From Mesodorylaimus sp. YZB2_4 (taxonomy: Eukaryota; Nematoda; Enoplea; Dorylaimida; Dorylaimidae), in the NCBI GenBank assembly GCA_030248295.1, contig JASANH010001389.1:458254-522253 (forward strand): DNA of 64,000 nucleotides, given 5' to 3'. The notes beneath the pieces are model-generated. The model ran no database searches, had not been told where the DNA came from, and was given only the letters and a program-made list of their open reading frames with translations. Position numbers and translations under genes: made by a program. Below, piece after piece: positions 13,019 through 25,792 of the stretch; the first letter of the stretch is position 1; every line of letters starts with the position of its first letter.

Positions 13019-16000
13019 TGCTCTTCAGTCAACGGTCAACTAAAAATCTAAAAAAACCAGCATAAGCATCATTTCAAGACAAAGCCCGGACAAACTCGAC
13101 ACGACCCCCTCCCATAAGCATTTGATTGACAAGTGGAGCTCCTCTCCCGGGAACTTTTTTACAGTACTCAACTCCGGATAGCTGAAGAACTAGCAGGGGA
13201 GAAAAATTTCCCATGGACAGCAAACTTCCATCCAACTCGCCATGTGTTCATTCTCTCCCTACACAAAATTTACCCGAGAAGGCGAGGCATTCCATCGATT
13301 CTCCCTCTTATTCCAAAGGAACACATGGCGAGATGGATGTGGTGACCAGGTTAGAAAGTAGCAAGGAACACGGACTTTATAGGCACGCGCTAGCAGAACT
13401 GCCTGCATCGAATAAAGACCATACATGCAAAAAATCACCCTTCTCGAGCCCGAGAGATCAAGAATTATTCAAGAAACCGACGAAGTCAAAAAGTTGACTG
13501 ACAAACACCACCCTCGCACCTGCCTCGTGTTATTGTCCACGGACCAAATTACCATAAAAACACTTCTGACCGCGCACACGTCACATTGAGACAGGCCCAT
13601 AGCCACCCACCCATCACCCCACACATCTCCTTGTACATTCCCCCCTCCCCCCCCACACAGCATCGCACTGTCGATTCCGGTTGTCAAATATAAATTGCAA
13701 GTCCCAAAACCAGACCCAAGTCGTGGGTCGCCAAACACGAAAAGTTCTAAAATGGTGAAAAGGCAACGCCAAAAGAGCGCAGTACTTTCACAAGGCGGGC
13801 ATTGAGGATAGGCAAAGGGTGCCACCATCGCAACACATCCGCCCTAACTTCGAAAAGTACGACTGTCTTCGAGACAGGCGAGAAGACGAGTAAAGAAGGC
13901 CATCAGTTCAATACCACCTTCTACGGACCATTGCACCCGTCACTTGGAAATGACGCCAACCTTCATCCATAATGCAACTAAATACCCCAGTCAAGACAAA
14001 CCAGCCTGCACGATTATGCGCATATCAACGGAAGAATCCCCGGGAGAGTCCACGATACGGGACAGGTGAACAAATCAGACCACCCCTAAGGGCGACGGGC
14101 AAAAGCTAACGGCACAGAACAAGTACCCAACATATCTATGCCTAACTTTTGCACTGGCTGATAAAACGCAGCGCTTACGATTAGACGATACTACTCGACT
14201 GATACGCAAGGCGAGGCGTAGCACAATCTAGCATTCACGTGTATAACCACCAGCAGAGCAGCGTCGGCCGGAAAATGCCAGCGCTTGCTTTTCCAAAAGG
14301 CCACGTTTTCGAATGCAGGTAATTCACGTGAAAACCTCGTCTGTCTGTCAACGACTGTGACCAATCTAGGCTTGCTGCAATAAGCACTGCAAAAGTGGTT
14401 TCTCCCTTGCACCGCTTTATCGATTCGTCGATGAAAGTGCCTTAGCAACTAGATTTTACACAAATCTTGGCCGAATTTGCATAGCTGATGAAACCTAGAT
14501 TTTACTGCATAAACAAATCCCAGACATAAATGCGCTGGCTCAGCGCTAGAAAAACGATCAAGCCTAGCCCTCTGACAAGAAAGCTTTGAAGAGTAATCAA
14601 GTGCTATTTCGACGCGCGCACGCCTAAAGCAGCTGAATAACACGTGAACAGGGGCGGATAGGCTTCCCGAACCAACCCAACTAGCTCAAGGCTACACGAA
14701 TGGCTTTCTCCTTCTAAAAGAGATTCCTCCAACCGAGCGACCAAAACATTACGACCGTGACCATACGAGTATGCGCTGGGGGCCCGCCCTGTGCCAACCG
14801 ATAGAAAACACCTTAAAGAAGGTGATCATATGGTCAAGAAGACGGGTACGACGCGGCACCCGTACCTGGCCACCTCGGGCTCAAATAAAAATAGAACATT
14901 CTTTGAAAACACAAAATGCCAAACTAGCCTATTTTGCGTCAGGGTTTAGGGGTTTCGAAGTGAGCTTTCGATTTTACTGCCCCTCTTCGAACCATTCATT
15001 TTCGATCGGTCAAAAACAAATATCTTAGAAAGTGCAAGCAAAGAAAATGGCGAGTCTTATTTCTGGAAATGTTTTTAACCCTGTTTTCTTCTTTTCGAAT
15101 TCAGTTATTTGAAAATTTTCCTACTGCGTTTTGTGTGCTGGTTAGCACCAGTTTGGAGCAGAACCAAGGCGCCATGAAATGCAGAAGAGGCGTCGACAGT
15201 TGTCGTAAGTGCATCAAGGCTAACAAATGTAGATGGGGTGTTTGAAAGGGTGCGCAATTCTATGCTGGCGCAAACCGGTTGCCGTCGACAAGAAACTGCC
15301 GCCACACCAGAACACGTGGTCGGGTAGACTGGTGTAGGGTGCAGAAAGCTAGCACCTCAGCTGCATAAATTTCACGCTTTCACGTGAACGACACGCGACG
15401 CGACCTGCAGTCTCTTCTCGAGCAAGACTAAACCGAGACCAGAAATTTAGAAAGACGAAAAAATTATGGGTTGTATTGCCCTCAAGAACTTTTTCTCATA
15501 AAAAGTAAAAATACATATTGTATTTTCACGTAGAATTAAAAAAGTTATGCGACTAGGCCCGATGATCTCATGGCGTTAGTCCAAATGATAAAATGACATT
15601 GTTAGCCCCAAGCCATGCCAACACAACACGCTCAAGCCTAGCAGACGGAAGCTTGGGAACGAAAGATTTACTGAACGGCGTGCCTGTAACAACAGATTCA
15701 CTCATCACACACACGAGCTCATATTTCTCACGCTATTCACCACGCCCCAATCTCTCGCCACCACACTGATATCACGCTAGCACAAACAGAAACCCGAGTC
15801 GCTTGCCAATCCCTGGAAATTTCCCCCATGTTTTTTGAGGGAAGCCCCGCGGGGATGGCACGCATTTAAGTACCTTATCTACTCCAAATTAAGAATGCGA
15901 TAAAACGTACCTATCTGCGGATTACAAAGGTAGGTTATTTACATCTACGTTTAATATCCCGGAATCGGCATGATAAAGTAAGCCCAGAGTCAGACCTAAC

Positions 16001-17557
16001 AGACTCGTGAGGATAAAAGGAGACTTACTAACACAGACTACTTGCCACTACGCCAATCGGTCGGTTCGGGAAGACTTGGTGTCCCACTTACAATTAGGTT
16101 CCGTACTACTATTAGAAGGAAGAGTTGAGACCGCAGCAGAAAGGACGGCTTCACACGTCACTAGTCCATTGGAAGAAAAATAAATACTGACTAAATGTAT
16201 ATGTAGTCACAGACCAGACGAGTCATGTTCCCACAAGCTGCACGACATTCGCTCTCTCCCCGCTAATATCCAAGATTCCAAGAGACCTTTCAAGTTGAGG
16301 ATTATGGTAGCGCACACCATAGCATTCTTTGTGAGCATTTTGCTATAGGCGGTAGTAAAAGCGCGTATTTCAATTTACTTTTCTAGCTATGCAATGCAAT
16401 GCAATGCAATGCTGTAGGAGTATGCATGTTTGCCTATCGAGGGGAAATTGACCTGTTGTATACTCGATCGAACTTTCTTACACGATTTTGAAATATATTG
16501 TGCTGAATAAGCATGTTGTCCAGAATACCCTGTAGGGAGGAGCTTGCCGGCAGGCAAGGTCTGTTCAAGATAGTTAGATGTACTGTGCCCAATGTATCCC
16601 ACAATGGCAAAATTTGTGTTACAGTAATGCAGGGATGAAGTAAAATATCCTGACGCTATTAATCTCGCAACGACAGCTCCAATGTATCTTACTGTAGATG
16701 CCCGAGCCTGTTCAGTACCCTACCAACTACGCGAAATCCACGCACTTCATGTGTTGGATGGGAGTCATCGATACTCTGTTTTGAGTTGTTGCTGTGTAAC
16801 GGCATGTCGAGCTCGCTTTTATCCATCTATCGCTCTGAAAATCAGTTGCTCTAGAGTGGCACCCGAAACCTCGTCCCCCAGTTCTATAAAAACCTATGCG
16901 AACTTCGTTTTGAGGAAAGATTTGAACTATCTTTCAAGGATTCGATCTATACCTGATAAAAACTCACTGCAGTAAGTGCAATATCAATAATTTACATTTC
17001 GCATGTATACTAGTATACCAACAGGATTGACACGGCGATCAGAGCTAGTAAAAAAGAAGTCAAGAATAATGCACACGTGACGAATTCACAGAACAACTAG
17101 CACAAACCAGAAAATCGGCCACACTTTACATAGTAAGCTTGAGTAGTGATCGGACTCGAAACTTTGAGAAGAGAAAGCGTGTTTTCTTTTGGCCCAGACT
17201 CACAAACAGAGGATTTGCGAATCAGGATGCGCGACTGGGGCGTTTTTCCTGGACTCGGTGCACAGGAGCCAAAGGAGAGTGTCATGGTCGGTCACTTAAC
17301 GATACTTGTAGCTGCTCCTTTTGGATACAGGTTCACTGTGACTGACAAATGGAAACCCGTCAGTCAATGCATGCCCGTGGCTGACCGAATGAAGTACAGA
17401 CACTTCGATCACTGAGGTGCTTTCGCTTCTGCTTTCATTCAATCTGCAAGGTCTGCAAGCAAAGCATGCAATTTCATAGAAGTAGGCCATCACTGTCGGA
17501 GCACGATACAACACAAGTCAGCGAGAACACTCTGCACCGACGATCACTCAGACAGCT
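13019..17557. other. intergenic region upstream of ACC
   Basis: No gene is supported. Frames of 60-119 codons occur on both strands without recognisable domains or connected splice sites. The region must contain the ACC promoter and any 5' leader exon, but I see no defined motif I would call. There is a C-rich run near 13642-13660 and a short pentanucleotide microsatellite near 16388. Confidence 0.55.
16388..16411. repeat. pentanucleotide microsatellite
   Basis: About four tandem copies of a GCAAT-type unit lie in intergenic DNA. This is a simple sequence repeat with no coding context. Confidence 0.85.
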
Positions 17558-19102
17558 TCACTCTTTCTTCATGCGACGGAAACGCTTCGACTCCAACATC
17601 ATCTCAGTGAGCAGCTGCGGCTCCTCGTGGATCATTTTTCGCCACTCCTCGTTCTTGCGCGCCTCCTCGCAGTTGTTGTACAGGTACCTGAAGCAGACAG
17701 ACTTGGCGGCGGTCATTCGGTGCTCTTCGGCTTCGAGCAACATTTGCAGGGCGGCGTCGACGCTCGAGACTTGCTGGGCGGCCATCTCCCGTTCGCACAC
17801 GCGCATCAGGTCGGTCACTTCGTAGGTGGACGCCAAAACGTGCACCAACGGGGCCAGCTGGAAATATGGCATCGATGAGGGCGGACTCATGCATTATCCA
17901 TGGCATCTCACCTTGGAGAAGTCGTCGCTGGGGTCCTGGCGATAGATGAATCGAAGGAACTCCTCGACCACGTCGTCGTCCATGTCGTCCATGTAGGCCA
18001 TGTTCATGTCGGTGACTTCGGACTCCTCCTGCAGAAAAGCCGCGAAGGCTGGCGAAATGGCGTGGACGATTTGAGAGTGGACGTGGAATTGCGTGCCTCC
18101 CTTGGTCATGATCATCTTGTCGCTGTAGGCGTGCCTCTTCCTCAGTCGATCGCTGTTCCGCCACACGGCCCGCACGCCCTGCGAGAACGAGCTGAGTTTC
18201 TCGGAGTCGTCCTGCTTCAAAGATCGCCAATCCGGATTCTCCTTCGTCCACTCTACCGACCCTTCGAACAGTTTTAACAGGGTGTCCGGACGAATCGAGA
18301 CGCGAGCCCAGTCTCGTTCTTTCACCATCTTCTGCAAGTTCGCGTAGATGAAACGCATGACTCTGTTCGACGCGTCCTGCAGGTTGAACTCGTCCGCGAA
18401 CAACCACAAGGCGACTGCGCTTTCGGTCTTCAACGGGGCCACCTCAGCCGCCAAGAAAGAGGCTCGTTTCAAGTCCGGGATCTGAAAGAGAGCAACGTTG
18501 GTTACTCAGCATTCAAACTCCCAGCAGCAGATACACGACTCGCTTACCTGATACGTTTCGGCAATATTGACGATCTCGGCCAAATGACTCGGAGGCAGCT
18601 CGGTGATCGATCCTCCGTACATGAAACGCAACGCCGAGCGCAGGATCTCGCCGGAGAAGACGTCCACATCGATGATCCAGTCTTCAAGCCCCGACCGACT
18701 TTTGATGCTCTTGGCCAGCCCCAACAACGACGGGGACCAGACAGCGAGCACGAGCGAGTTGCAGTAGAAGTACTCGCCGCCAGACGTGTGCAGAATGATG
18801 TCGCTGAAGGTGGTCTTTTCGTGCAGGCCATGGCTCTCGATCCAATGGCGCTGAGCCCTGGAACACAAACCGCACGCACTCGGCTTCGTGCCGCTCGATC
18901 GTTTTGTTTGTTTCGAAGTTGACGCTTGACCCTGGACTGGAGGCTTTGTCGGTCCATGAGCTCGCTTACGGCGCCGAGTATTTCGATGATGAACCATTTC
19001 CCGCAGAGACGGCACCGAGTTCGTTCCTCCGACCACGCTCATTTGACGGTGGTGTTTCGGCATTCCGCCAGCCAACACTGCTCCTGGTTCCTTGTCGTCC
19101 AT
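17558..19102 (-). CDS. double BTB-BACK domain protein
   Basis: Three exons (19102-18548, 18481-17912, 17857-17558) total 1,425 nt and encode 474 aa. The N-terminal 85 residues are basic and Ser-rich. A first BTB/POZ domain follows (about residues 95-185: FSDIILHTSGGEYFYCNSLV, then ALRFMYGGS), then a BACK-like helical segment (AVALWLFADEFNLQDASNRV). A second BTB-like domain (GGTQFHVHSQIVHAISPAF, then FLRFIYRQ) and a second BACK-like segment reach the C-terminus. BTB proteins usually dimerise and often recruit substrates to Cullin-3 ubiquitin ligases; that role is inferred from family. The BTB-BACK-BTB-BACK order recalls LZTR1, but no Kelch repeats are encoded. An in-frame GTG upstream (19177) was not used because ATG at 19102 is the first Met. 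Confidence 0.88.
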
Positions 19103-19808
19103 TTTCGCCTGATCAACAAAAGACTTTTGAGCTAAAGTCGACGCGCGTGTTGTTCGAATCAAACCGATCGGGACCACTGCCCATTCGACAATGACACTGG
19201 CCGCCTTGGCGCTGCTTACTCGATATGCCAGTGTAAAGGGGTCACTGCAATGAGGTATTGTACAGTATGTTGTAAATATGGCTTGGCCTTTAAAGCACCC
19301 AGCGAACTTTGCCTTCTAGCATCCGGCTGGCGGATATGATCTTCCTCCACCAGGGAGGTGCGCCCATGCTTGACAAAGTCTGGCATGCACTTGCATGTCG
19401 CACTGCCAGACCAGTTGTGCAAAGCTATCGCAAACTCAAGACACCCAAGATGCAGCCAGAAGCAAGGTCGAGTCAGAGTCGAGCAAGTATTCGTACTTTG
19501 CATCTCTAGCAGTTCGAGCAGGAGGCGTTGTGCTCACAAAACTCCTGCAATGTGCGAGCTTTTAACTGACCAAGCATCTAACACAAAGGTAAAATTTTTG
19601 ATCTTGTTGGTGGCTCCATCACTAATGAATCCAGAATGGATTCGCACCCTGAACCATGCTGGCCTGTATCTGTAGCCTCGGTGCAGATTTTAATGGATTC
19701 TCACGACTAGTACAGGAGGTTGTAGACCATTTTACAGGTCTCTTGGAATGTAAAATTTGAATGCCGTGCAGTAAAAGCACACCTGGCTGTGCATGTCCTA
19801 TGTCATGT
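19103..19808. other. gene-free spacer between BTB gene and retrotransposon
   Basis: Nothing recognisable is encoded here. It contains the upstream region of the BTB gene and the target side of the retrotransposon tail, where the sequence turns into a short ATG/TCA trinucleotide run (about 19806-19822). Confidence 0.5.
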
Positions 19809-22436
19809 CATCATCATCATCATGTTTTATTCATTAGACAAACGCTGAAGCGCACTCAAGGTCTAAGAAACATTCAGTTATAAACACGCGAGAGAAATCA
19901 CAGATACAAAAAGACGATTTGGAAAGTTCGAGTATGACGACCATGCAGTCTCCCAAGACAACTGATTCCACATATGAGTACACGAGAAAATGTAATGGCG
20001 GAGAAGTTTGCTTATACGCATCAAAAAAGTGCTTAGGCGTATCCAGGTGATGCGGCTCACAGGCTTGACGGGTGGCACGGGACACAGATCGATGTACAAA
20101 GCGACTATTGGAAAAATCATGAAAGCCATGATAAAAGCGATAAAACTGACACAGCTTTAGACCTTTCCTTCTGTCATGTAGTGAAGTCCACCCATCGCGA
20201 ACAGATCCCAGGACCACTGGATGTACGTGTCTGCCCAATCTGCGTCTAATAGCCGCAATCATATTGATCGCTTTTCGAACAATCAAAGAAACGTGCTCAC
20301 TAAATTTCATATCACAGGAAAATACACTGCCGAGGTATTTTACCTGATCAAAGAAATCAAGTTTCTGATTGTTCAAATACAAATCTGGATGGGAGGAGAG
20401 CACATTATGACCATAGCGAAACAGAATCGACTGGTATTTTGAGATGTTGAAATCCAGACCAGCTGATTTGACCCAGGACGAAATGAAATCAATCATAGGC
20501 TGGACAACGGTAATCAACTCATCCAATTTCTGGATGGGAACAAAAAGAGCCGTGTCATCAGCGTATGTTTGTAATAGTCGACGATGCGTTGGTGCACATG
20601 GTGTTGTGACCATCGCCGCTTGGGGAGGCCTGGAGTTCTTGGGGGTGTGCCTTGGGCAGTTGGCTCGGTGAGGAGGAGCCAGGGCGGTATAAGAGCAGGC
20701 CGCCTGGAGAGATCGGGGCTCTCCCTTGCTTGTTTTCACTCGATTCGGGTCCATCTGTTTTGTTCTGAATTTGTGGGAAGCCACCCCTTGTGTTGTCCAC
20801 CCTATTGGCAGAACTGTGGGGCAGGCCAGGCGCCAGCCAGGGACCTTCGATTAGCATACTCTCAAAGGGCCTCTGCGGTTGTCGTTTCCTTTGGTTCGTA
20901 CTGGAAGAGTCCAGGAGTTGACTCCAGGGCAGGTACTTGGTTTGTCTGCGGATTGTCTGTGGGTAAGATCTAGGACGGCTGAGACATCGTCGTGCTTTGT
21001 TGTGCTTCGTAAAGGATCCTCTGGTGTTGACGGAAGTCTTTACTGCGCCACCGACTGTGGAACTGCTCGTCAGCGTAGGCACCTTAGGACCGGGTGCATT
21101 CGACCAGCAGCCAGGCTAGTGTATCATCGCACAGAGCAGTTGCACGCACCCTTGGGAGGCGCGGTAAACACGCCTGAGGGGTTTGTTGGGGAATCGGGAC
21201 CTTAGTGATCGAAACTCTGCAGGAATAAGCCTTTCTACCAGGCTTGGGCTATTGAAGACCTTGGAGCGCTCGCTTGTAAGATCAGCCCGAACCCGCCGGT
21301 ACGAGCGCGAAGAAGAGCTGTCGCGCTCTCACAAACAACAACCATAACAATGGAAATTTGGCTTGAAATTTAACGCGCAGATCGTTGATGTATAGGCGAT
21401 GAATAAAGTTGGACCGAGGACACTTCCTTGTGGCACTCCAGAGGTGACAGGGATATCAGCAGACGAATGACCATCAATGACCACGAATTGTGAACGATCC
21501 GACAAGTACGAATTGAGCCAGCGAACCAGCTTGCAGGAAATTCGGTGGTCCCGTTGGAGCGACCCTAAAAGAAGAGGGTGAGGTACTCGGTCGAAAGCCT
21601 TTTTGAAATCCAGAAAAACGCCCACAACGAGTTTGTATTTTTTTGAATTCAGATGGTCATGAATAAATTGACTGGCTGTGATCAAGGCCGTATTTGTACC
21701 ACGACGCTTGGTGAACCCATGTTGTTGAGGGGAAGTTGTAAGGAAGGATCGTAGAATGTTGTCTACGTGGCGCTCCAATAATTTTGGAAAAATGCATTAA
21801 GGAAATTGGCCGGTATGCTTTCAAATCACTCTTGTCACCAGACTTAGGGACAGGCGTAACCTTGGCACGTTTCCAGTAAGACGGGAAGGATTCTTCGGAG
21901 ACAGACCGATTGATCAATGCTGTGAGAGCGGGAGCATTTGCGGGCGCAATAATTTTAATTATTTGTGTCGTAATACCATCTATACCAGGTGCACAGTTTC
22001 TCCGGAGGCGTTTGATTTCGCTGAGGACGAAGTTAACATTTGCAGAGTAATCGAAGAAGTCGTCATTATCTGGCCCGATTGGAACAAACTCTCCGAAATA
22101 GGTTCAGTTGAAATTCGGCGCAAAATGATCATTCAGGGCTTCAGCCTTTTCTCTGGTGGTCAGTATCGGGTGACCGAGATCATTTACCAGCGCTGGCACT
22201 TTCCGAGACTCGGCTGTCAGGCGACGATAAGCAGTCCAGAAATTACCTGGCGAGTCTACATCGGCAAAGGTTTTCTTGACGAATTCGATCTTTGACTTTT
22301 CAATTTTTTTTTTGCATTGTGCACGAAGGAATGAGAAAATTCGCTTATCTGTGATGTTGGCACTTCGCTTCCATGTTTTATATGCCTCATTTTTCTTCCG
22401 TATAAGCCACGGTAGAAATAGTATAGTAGTATGTCA
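19809..22436 (-). mobile_element. decayed non-LTR retrotransposon (Jockey/CR1-like RT)
   Basis: This is a 5'-truncated copy read on the minus strand. Ordered motifs of a non-LTR reverse transcriptase can be followed: an upstream segment with FWTAYRRLTAESRKVPALV and ALNDHFA (22300-22100), NCAPGIDGITTQIIKII, VTPVPKSGDKSDLKAYRPIS, GVFLDFKKAFDRVPHPLL, TSGVPQGSVLGPTLF and then YADDTALF, followed by thumb-like sequence and the C-terminal WNQL motif. It is dead: there is an in-frame stop near 22105, a frameshift near 21780, another near 20000, and a large insertion splits the RT before YADD. The 3' end carries AATAAA followed by a short TGA/ATG trinucleotide tail, typical of some LINE tails. The exact clade would need a phylogeny. 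Confidence 0.9.
20567..21343. mobile_element. GC-rich insertion nested in the reverse transcriptase
   Basis: About 775 bp separate the conserved N-F-H-C-Y reading at 21345-21360 from the A-D-D-T-A-L-F reading at 20540-20562 of the retrotransposon, so this block was inserted after the element landed. It is clearly more GC-rich than its host and carries no recognisable domain; its longer frames look like by-products of high GC. Its ends are GTTTGT and ACAAAC, a weak 6-bp inverted match. A clean target-site duplication is not obvious (TATG versus TACG). It could be a non-autonomous transposon or another class of insertion. Confidence 0.65.
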
Positions 22437-23273
22437 CACGGTAGAAACACATCAACGACTAGAAAGTCGATCAAGTGGAGCGCTCCCTCGCCAAGAGGAA
22501 CCTGGCGGCATATCAAAAACATCCACTGGCTCAACAACCACCAAACAATAAGCCCAAACAGTGCTACTGCAGTTGCTCTCGTTGTCGCACTTGCACGCAC
22601 ATTTTCCAAATCTAAATCTATCAGGTTTTAGAGCGGGTCGTCGTACTATAGTGAAAAAAACAAAGGAGATCCCCTGATACACGTCAGATGGGGGAGGGGG
22701 TGTTCACGAACCACAGACACGAAATATCATCGCCTCGTGGATGCTCCTTGATACCTGATAAAAGAAAACAGGCTCTAACGCGCGGCAGGTGAATCTAGCT
22801 TCCAGATATCTCTCATTGATTGATCATGCGTTTCTTCCTGTTGTCTCGCTTACATTGACCACTGTACGCAACCAAGGAGTTGGACATTTAACAGACGTCT
22901 ATTCTATGTCCAACTCCAACTCCTCGCCGCAACTGTGATACCCCTCCCAAGTATGGATGGGAATACCTGCTAGGGTCGAATCACCACTGCGCTGTCCCTA
23001 CCGAAACGGACGCTAACAATGATAACTCCCTCATCGAGGGACGCGCTTAACACTACTAATCTCGCAGATATGCATGGGACTGTACAATACACTGCGAGAC
23101 GAGCGCGTCGTCTTGCTAGCGCATGTATCGATAGATATTTTTGGCGGTTGCGGCCAACGTCTTCTAAAAAATTGAACGCTGCTCTTCGTCTCGGGTAAGA
23201 TGGCGACTTCAAGCGAAACTGAGAAAAGCCCGCGCACATTTCCTGATTATATCATACGCTATTTGCAGAAACG
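22437..23273. other. intergenic
   Basis: No gene or RNA is supported. The proximal part must include the promoter of the 23274 gene. A TTTGCAG acceptor-like sequence directly before the start codon (23262-23268) hints at a 5' leader exon further upstream. Confidence 0.5.
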
Positions 23274-24190
23274 ATGGAATCGGGCAGTTCCAAAGCAACA
23301 AACTCATCGGTCATCGATTTTAAATTGACGCGATTTGAATCGAACATGCTGGAAACCGACCTGCGTCGACGACTGGACTCGTGGATCGAGCAATGGAGGA
23401 AAGACGGGGAGAGGGCTGCGGGCCAGTGTGTGGACGAAGTGACCACCACACGACCGACTTGTAAGTTGCGGTGTCACAAAAAGTTCGTCGAGTAAGTTTC
23501 TTTCCAGATGATTTGGATACACCGATCCGGTTTCTGCGTGCAACGACGGACAAAATGACCGAACTGGTTGAAGACATCGAAAAATTAATTCCCAAAGATT
23601 TGAAAATTGTGCAGGTATGTATGGCCTCTCATTTTTCTGGACTCTTTTTCATATCTCTTTATTGTAAGACGGCGGAATGCAAGCAAGTCTTGAAACGATT
23701 TTCGGACAAACTGAAACGCGAGCACAGGGAGGCTTTGCGTTGTTGCGAACAAGCAAATAGCATATTGGCTGGCATGACTCATTCAGTAAGCTATCTTTTT
23801 CAAGCAGCAGCTTTTACGAAATCGCTGTCATATTTATGATTTCAATAAAATAAAAAACGCTTCCAGAAACCTCGAGGAGAGAGCCGACGTCCATTCAAGA
23901 AATCTCTGCCTCAGTTACCGAAAGAAGCTCGGTCATGCGCCAAGAATTTAATAACGCAGGCCCGTCGATTGGGCGAGTCTGAAGCGCAGAAGGGCGGCGT
24001 TTTCAAGAATTTCATCGAAACAGAAGCCTGTGTCATGGTTCGTCGCAGTTGGATGGAATACGTGAATCAGCAAATGCAACTGTCCAAGTCGCCTAAAAAG
24101 CCGTGGCGTAACCTTGAGCTTGACAAGGAATCACAGGTGAAAAAACCCGATTCCGACAAATCCAAGGATGACGAGGATCTTTACAGGTGA
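23274..24190 (+). CDS. uncharacterised 244-aa basic helical protein
   Basis: Four exons (23274-23460, 23508-23614, 23669-23785, 23867-24190) join in frame to 735 nt. I do not recognise the protein. It is rich in Lys, Arg, Glu and Asp, has no signal peptide or membrane segment and is predicted by eye to be mostly helical (TDLRRRLDSWIEQWRKDGER; TECK-type stretch VLKRFSDKLKREHREALRCC). The tail is Lys/Asp-rich and ends DKSKDDEDLYR. Its introns are 47-81 nt with good GT-AG ends, like the rest of the window, and phase is preserved throughout, so I regard the gene as real. A nuclear or cytoskeletal role would be a guess. Confidence 0.75.
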
Positions 24191-25792
24191 TGTGAGTGCA
24201 GGCTGCTGAGGCAAGAGAGACGTCCTTTTGTATTTCCTTATGCTTACTAGACCTCTTTAGTTTGATGACGTAATTCGTGAATATTTGATCGATGAGATCG
24301 CGAATATTTGATCGAAAGATACTGACTTGACCGAGTCCGATACATGTTGACTAGGACCCACCCCTTCCTACTCAAATTTATATATTCCACTCGACCTCAT
24401 CGAACATGCTTGCGACATGGATCACTTGCTGACTGTTTTTCTTGTCATTCAAGTTCACAGAAATTTTAGAAAAACCAGGGGTACCGTCTCCTGGGGCTAT
24501 TTTGAACGATGTTCATGTGCTTGCACCTTTTTGCCACAGATATGTCTTGATGCCAGGTTAGTAAAGCGCTTTGGGCTTTCATGCCAGACACGCTGCACGC
24601 TCACTTCATGGATTTAAAGCTGTAACTGTTTTATATTGTGTCTGTCAGCCAGGTCTTGGCTCACCATTTGGGTGTCCTGCACCCACGCGTCCAGAAAAAT
24701 GAGAGGCCATATACAATTATCAAATCTTTAGTAGTAGTTTTATTATCAAATCGAATTAATTTTTTGATCTCTTCAATCAGTTAGGTCATTTTGTCCGAAC
24801 TGTTCGGCCAGGATTACAGTAAAGCCGGTTGACAGAGATCGTCATCGTCTGCAACTCTAAAAAGCCAAAACATCCCGAATAGGTTTTCGGCGGACAGGGC
24901 GGACAAATGTGTTAAATTCTACGATGGTATTTAGGATTGTTGCATATTTATTAGAAGGAGGTCTTGCAAAAACCAGTCCAACACTGGATTGAATCGTCCA
25001 CCTTGGCATCACGGTCACCAACGCAGGGATAGATTACTTCGCGCATTAGCGTCCTGTTCTTGCTTCTGTTTATGCCAGCTGCGAGATGACGTGGCCACAC
25101 TCCCAGTGTCATAATGACAGCTTCAAACTTCAAAGAAACTCTGTCAATTACATGTACATGTACATGTTTAGAGCTTGTTTTAAAAAAACGATTTTGATCC
25201 GATCTTTGATCCGATCTCGATCCGATCAAATCCGAAATTTGGTCCATCCGATCCGACAAGCCCTTGTCCCGGCAGCTACTTTGTAAGAAAACTTCTACCA
25301 TTTTTGATGTATCGACTGACTGGCCCTGATCGCTCTGCTTGTACTGCTGGCTGCAGGTTTCCAATACTGTTACAGTGCCTGCCACTCCCTTACAATGAGG
25401 TAGAAAAGTATCCCAGAAATACTCCCCCTCGGAGCTTATGCCCCTGCATACGTGGTAAAATGGATCAAGGCGACAAATCAAGTGTGACATCAAATCCAGT
25501 GTGCAGTCGAGAAATCTTGCTAGTTCAATTCCCCTTGTCGGTTTAAAATTTTCCCTCGAGGACGATTATTATTTTTATGCTAGGACTTATCGCTGCTTTC
25601 CCTGTTTCCAGTGGCCCCACTTCACTCACTGCCAGGCGTAGCGGCTACCAAACGAAGATCTGCGCACTCGAGGGTAAAGACTGCACAAATGGCCAACGAC
25701 TCGAGCACTTGCCTGTACTGCGCCCCTAATTTGAGTGTGACGCAGGCCTAACCGATTAAAATAGGTCACGAGCCAGACTATTCGAGTGAGTG
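24191..25792. other. intergenic
   Basis: No gene is supported. Small local repeats are present: a duplicated GAATATTTGATCGA block near 24280-24314 and reiterated GATCCGATC words near 25195-25230. None has coding context. Confidence 0.5.

Noticed and set aside
16388-16411. CRISPR-like or regulatory array
   Set aside because: It is only a four-copy pentanucleotide microsatellite in a eukaryotic intergenic region.
20558-21205. Long frames on both strands within the GC-rich insert
   Set aside because: They are low-complexity (Ser, Arg, Pro, Gln-rich) translations of GC-rich DNA, and they start in the LINE flank.
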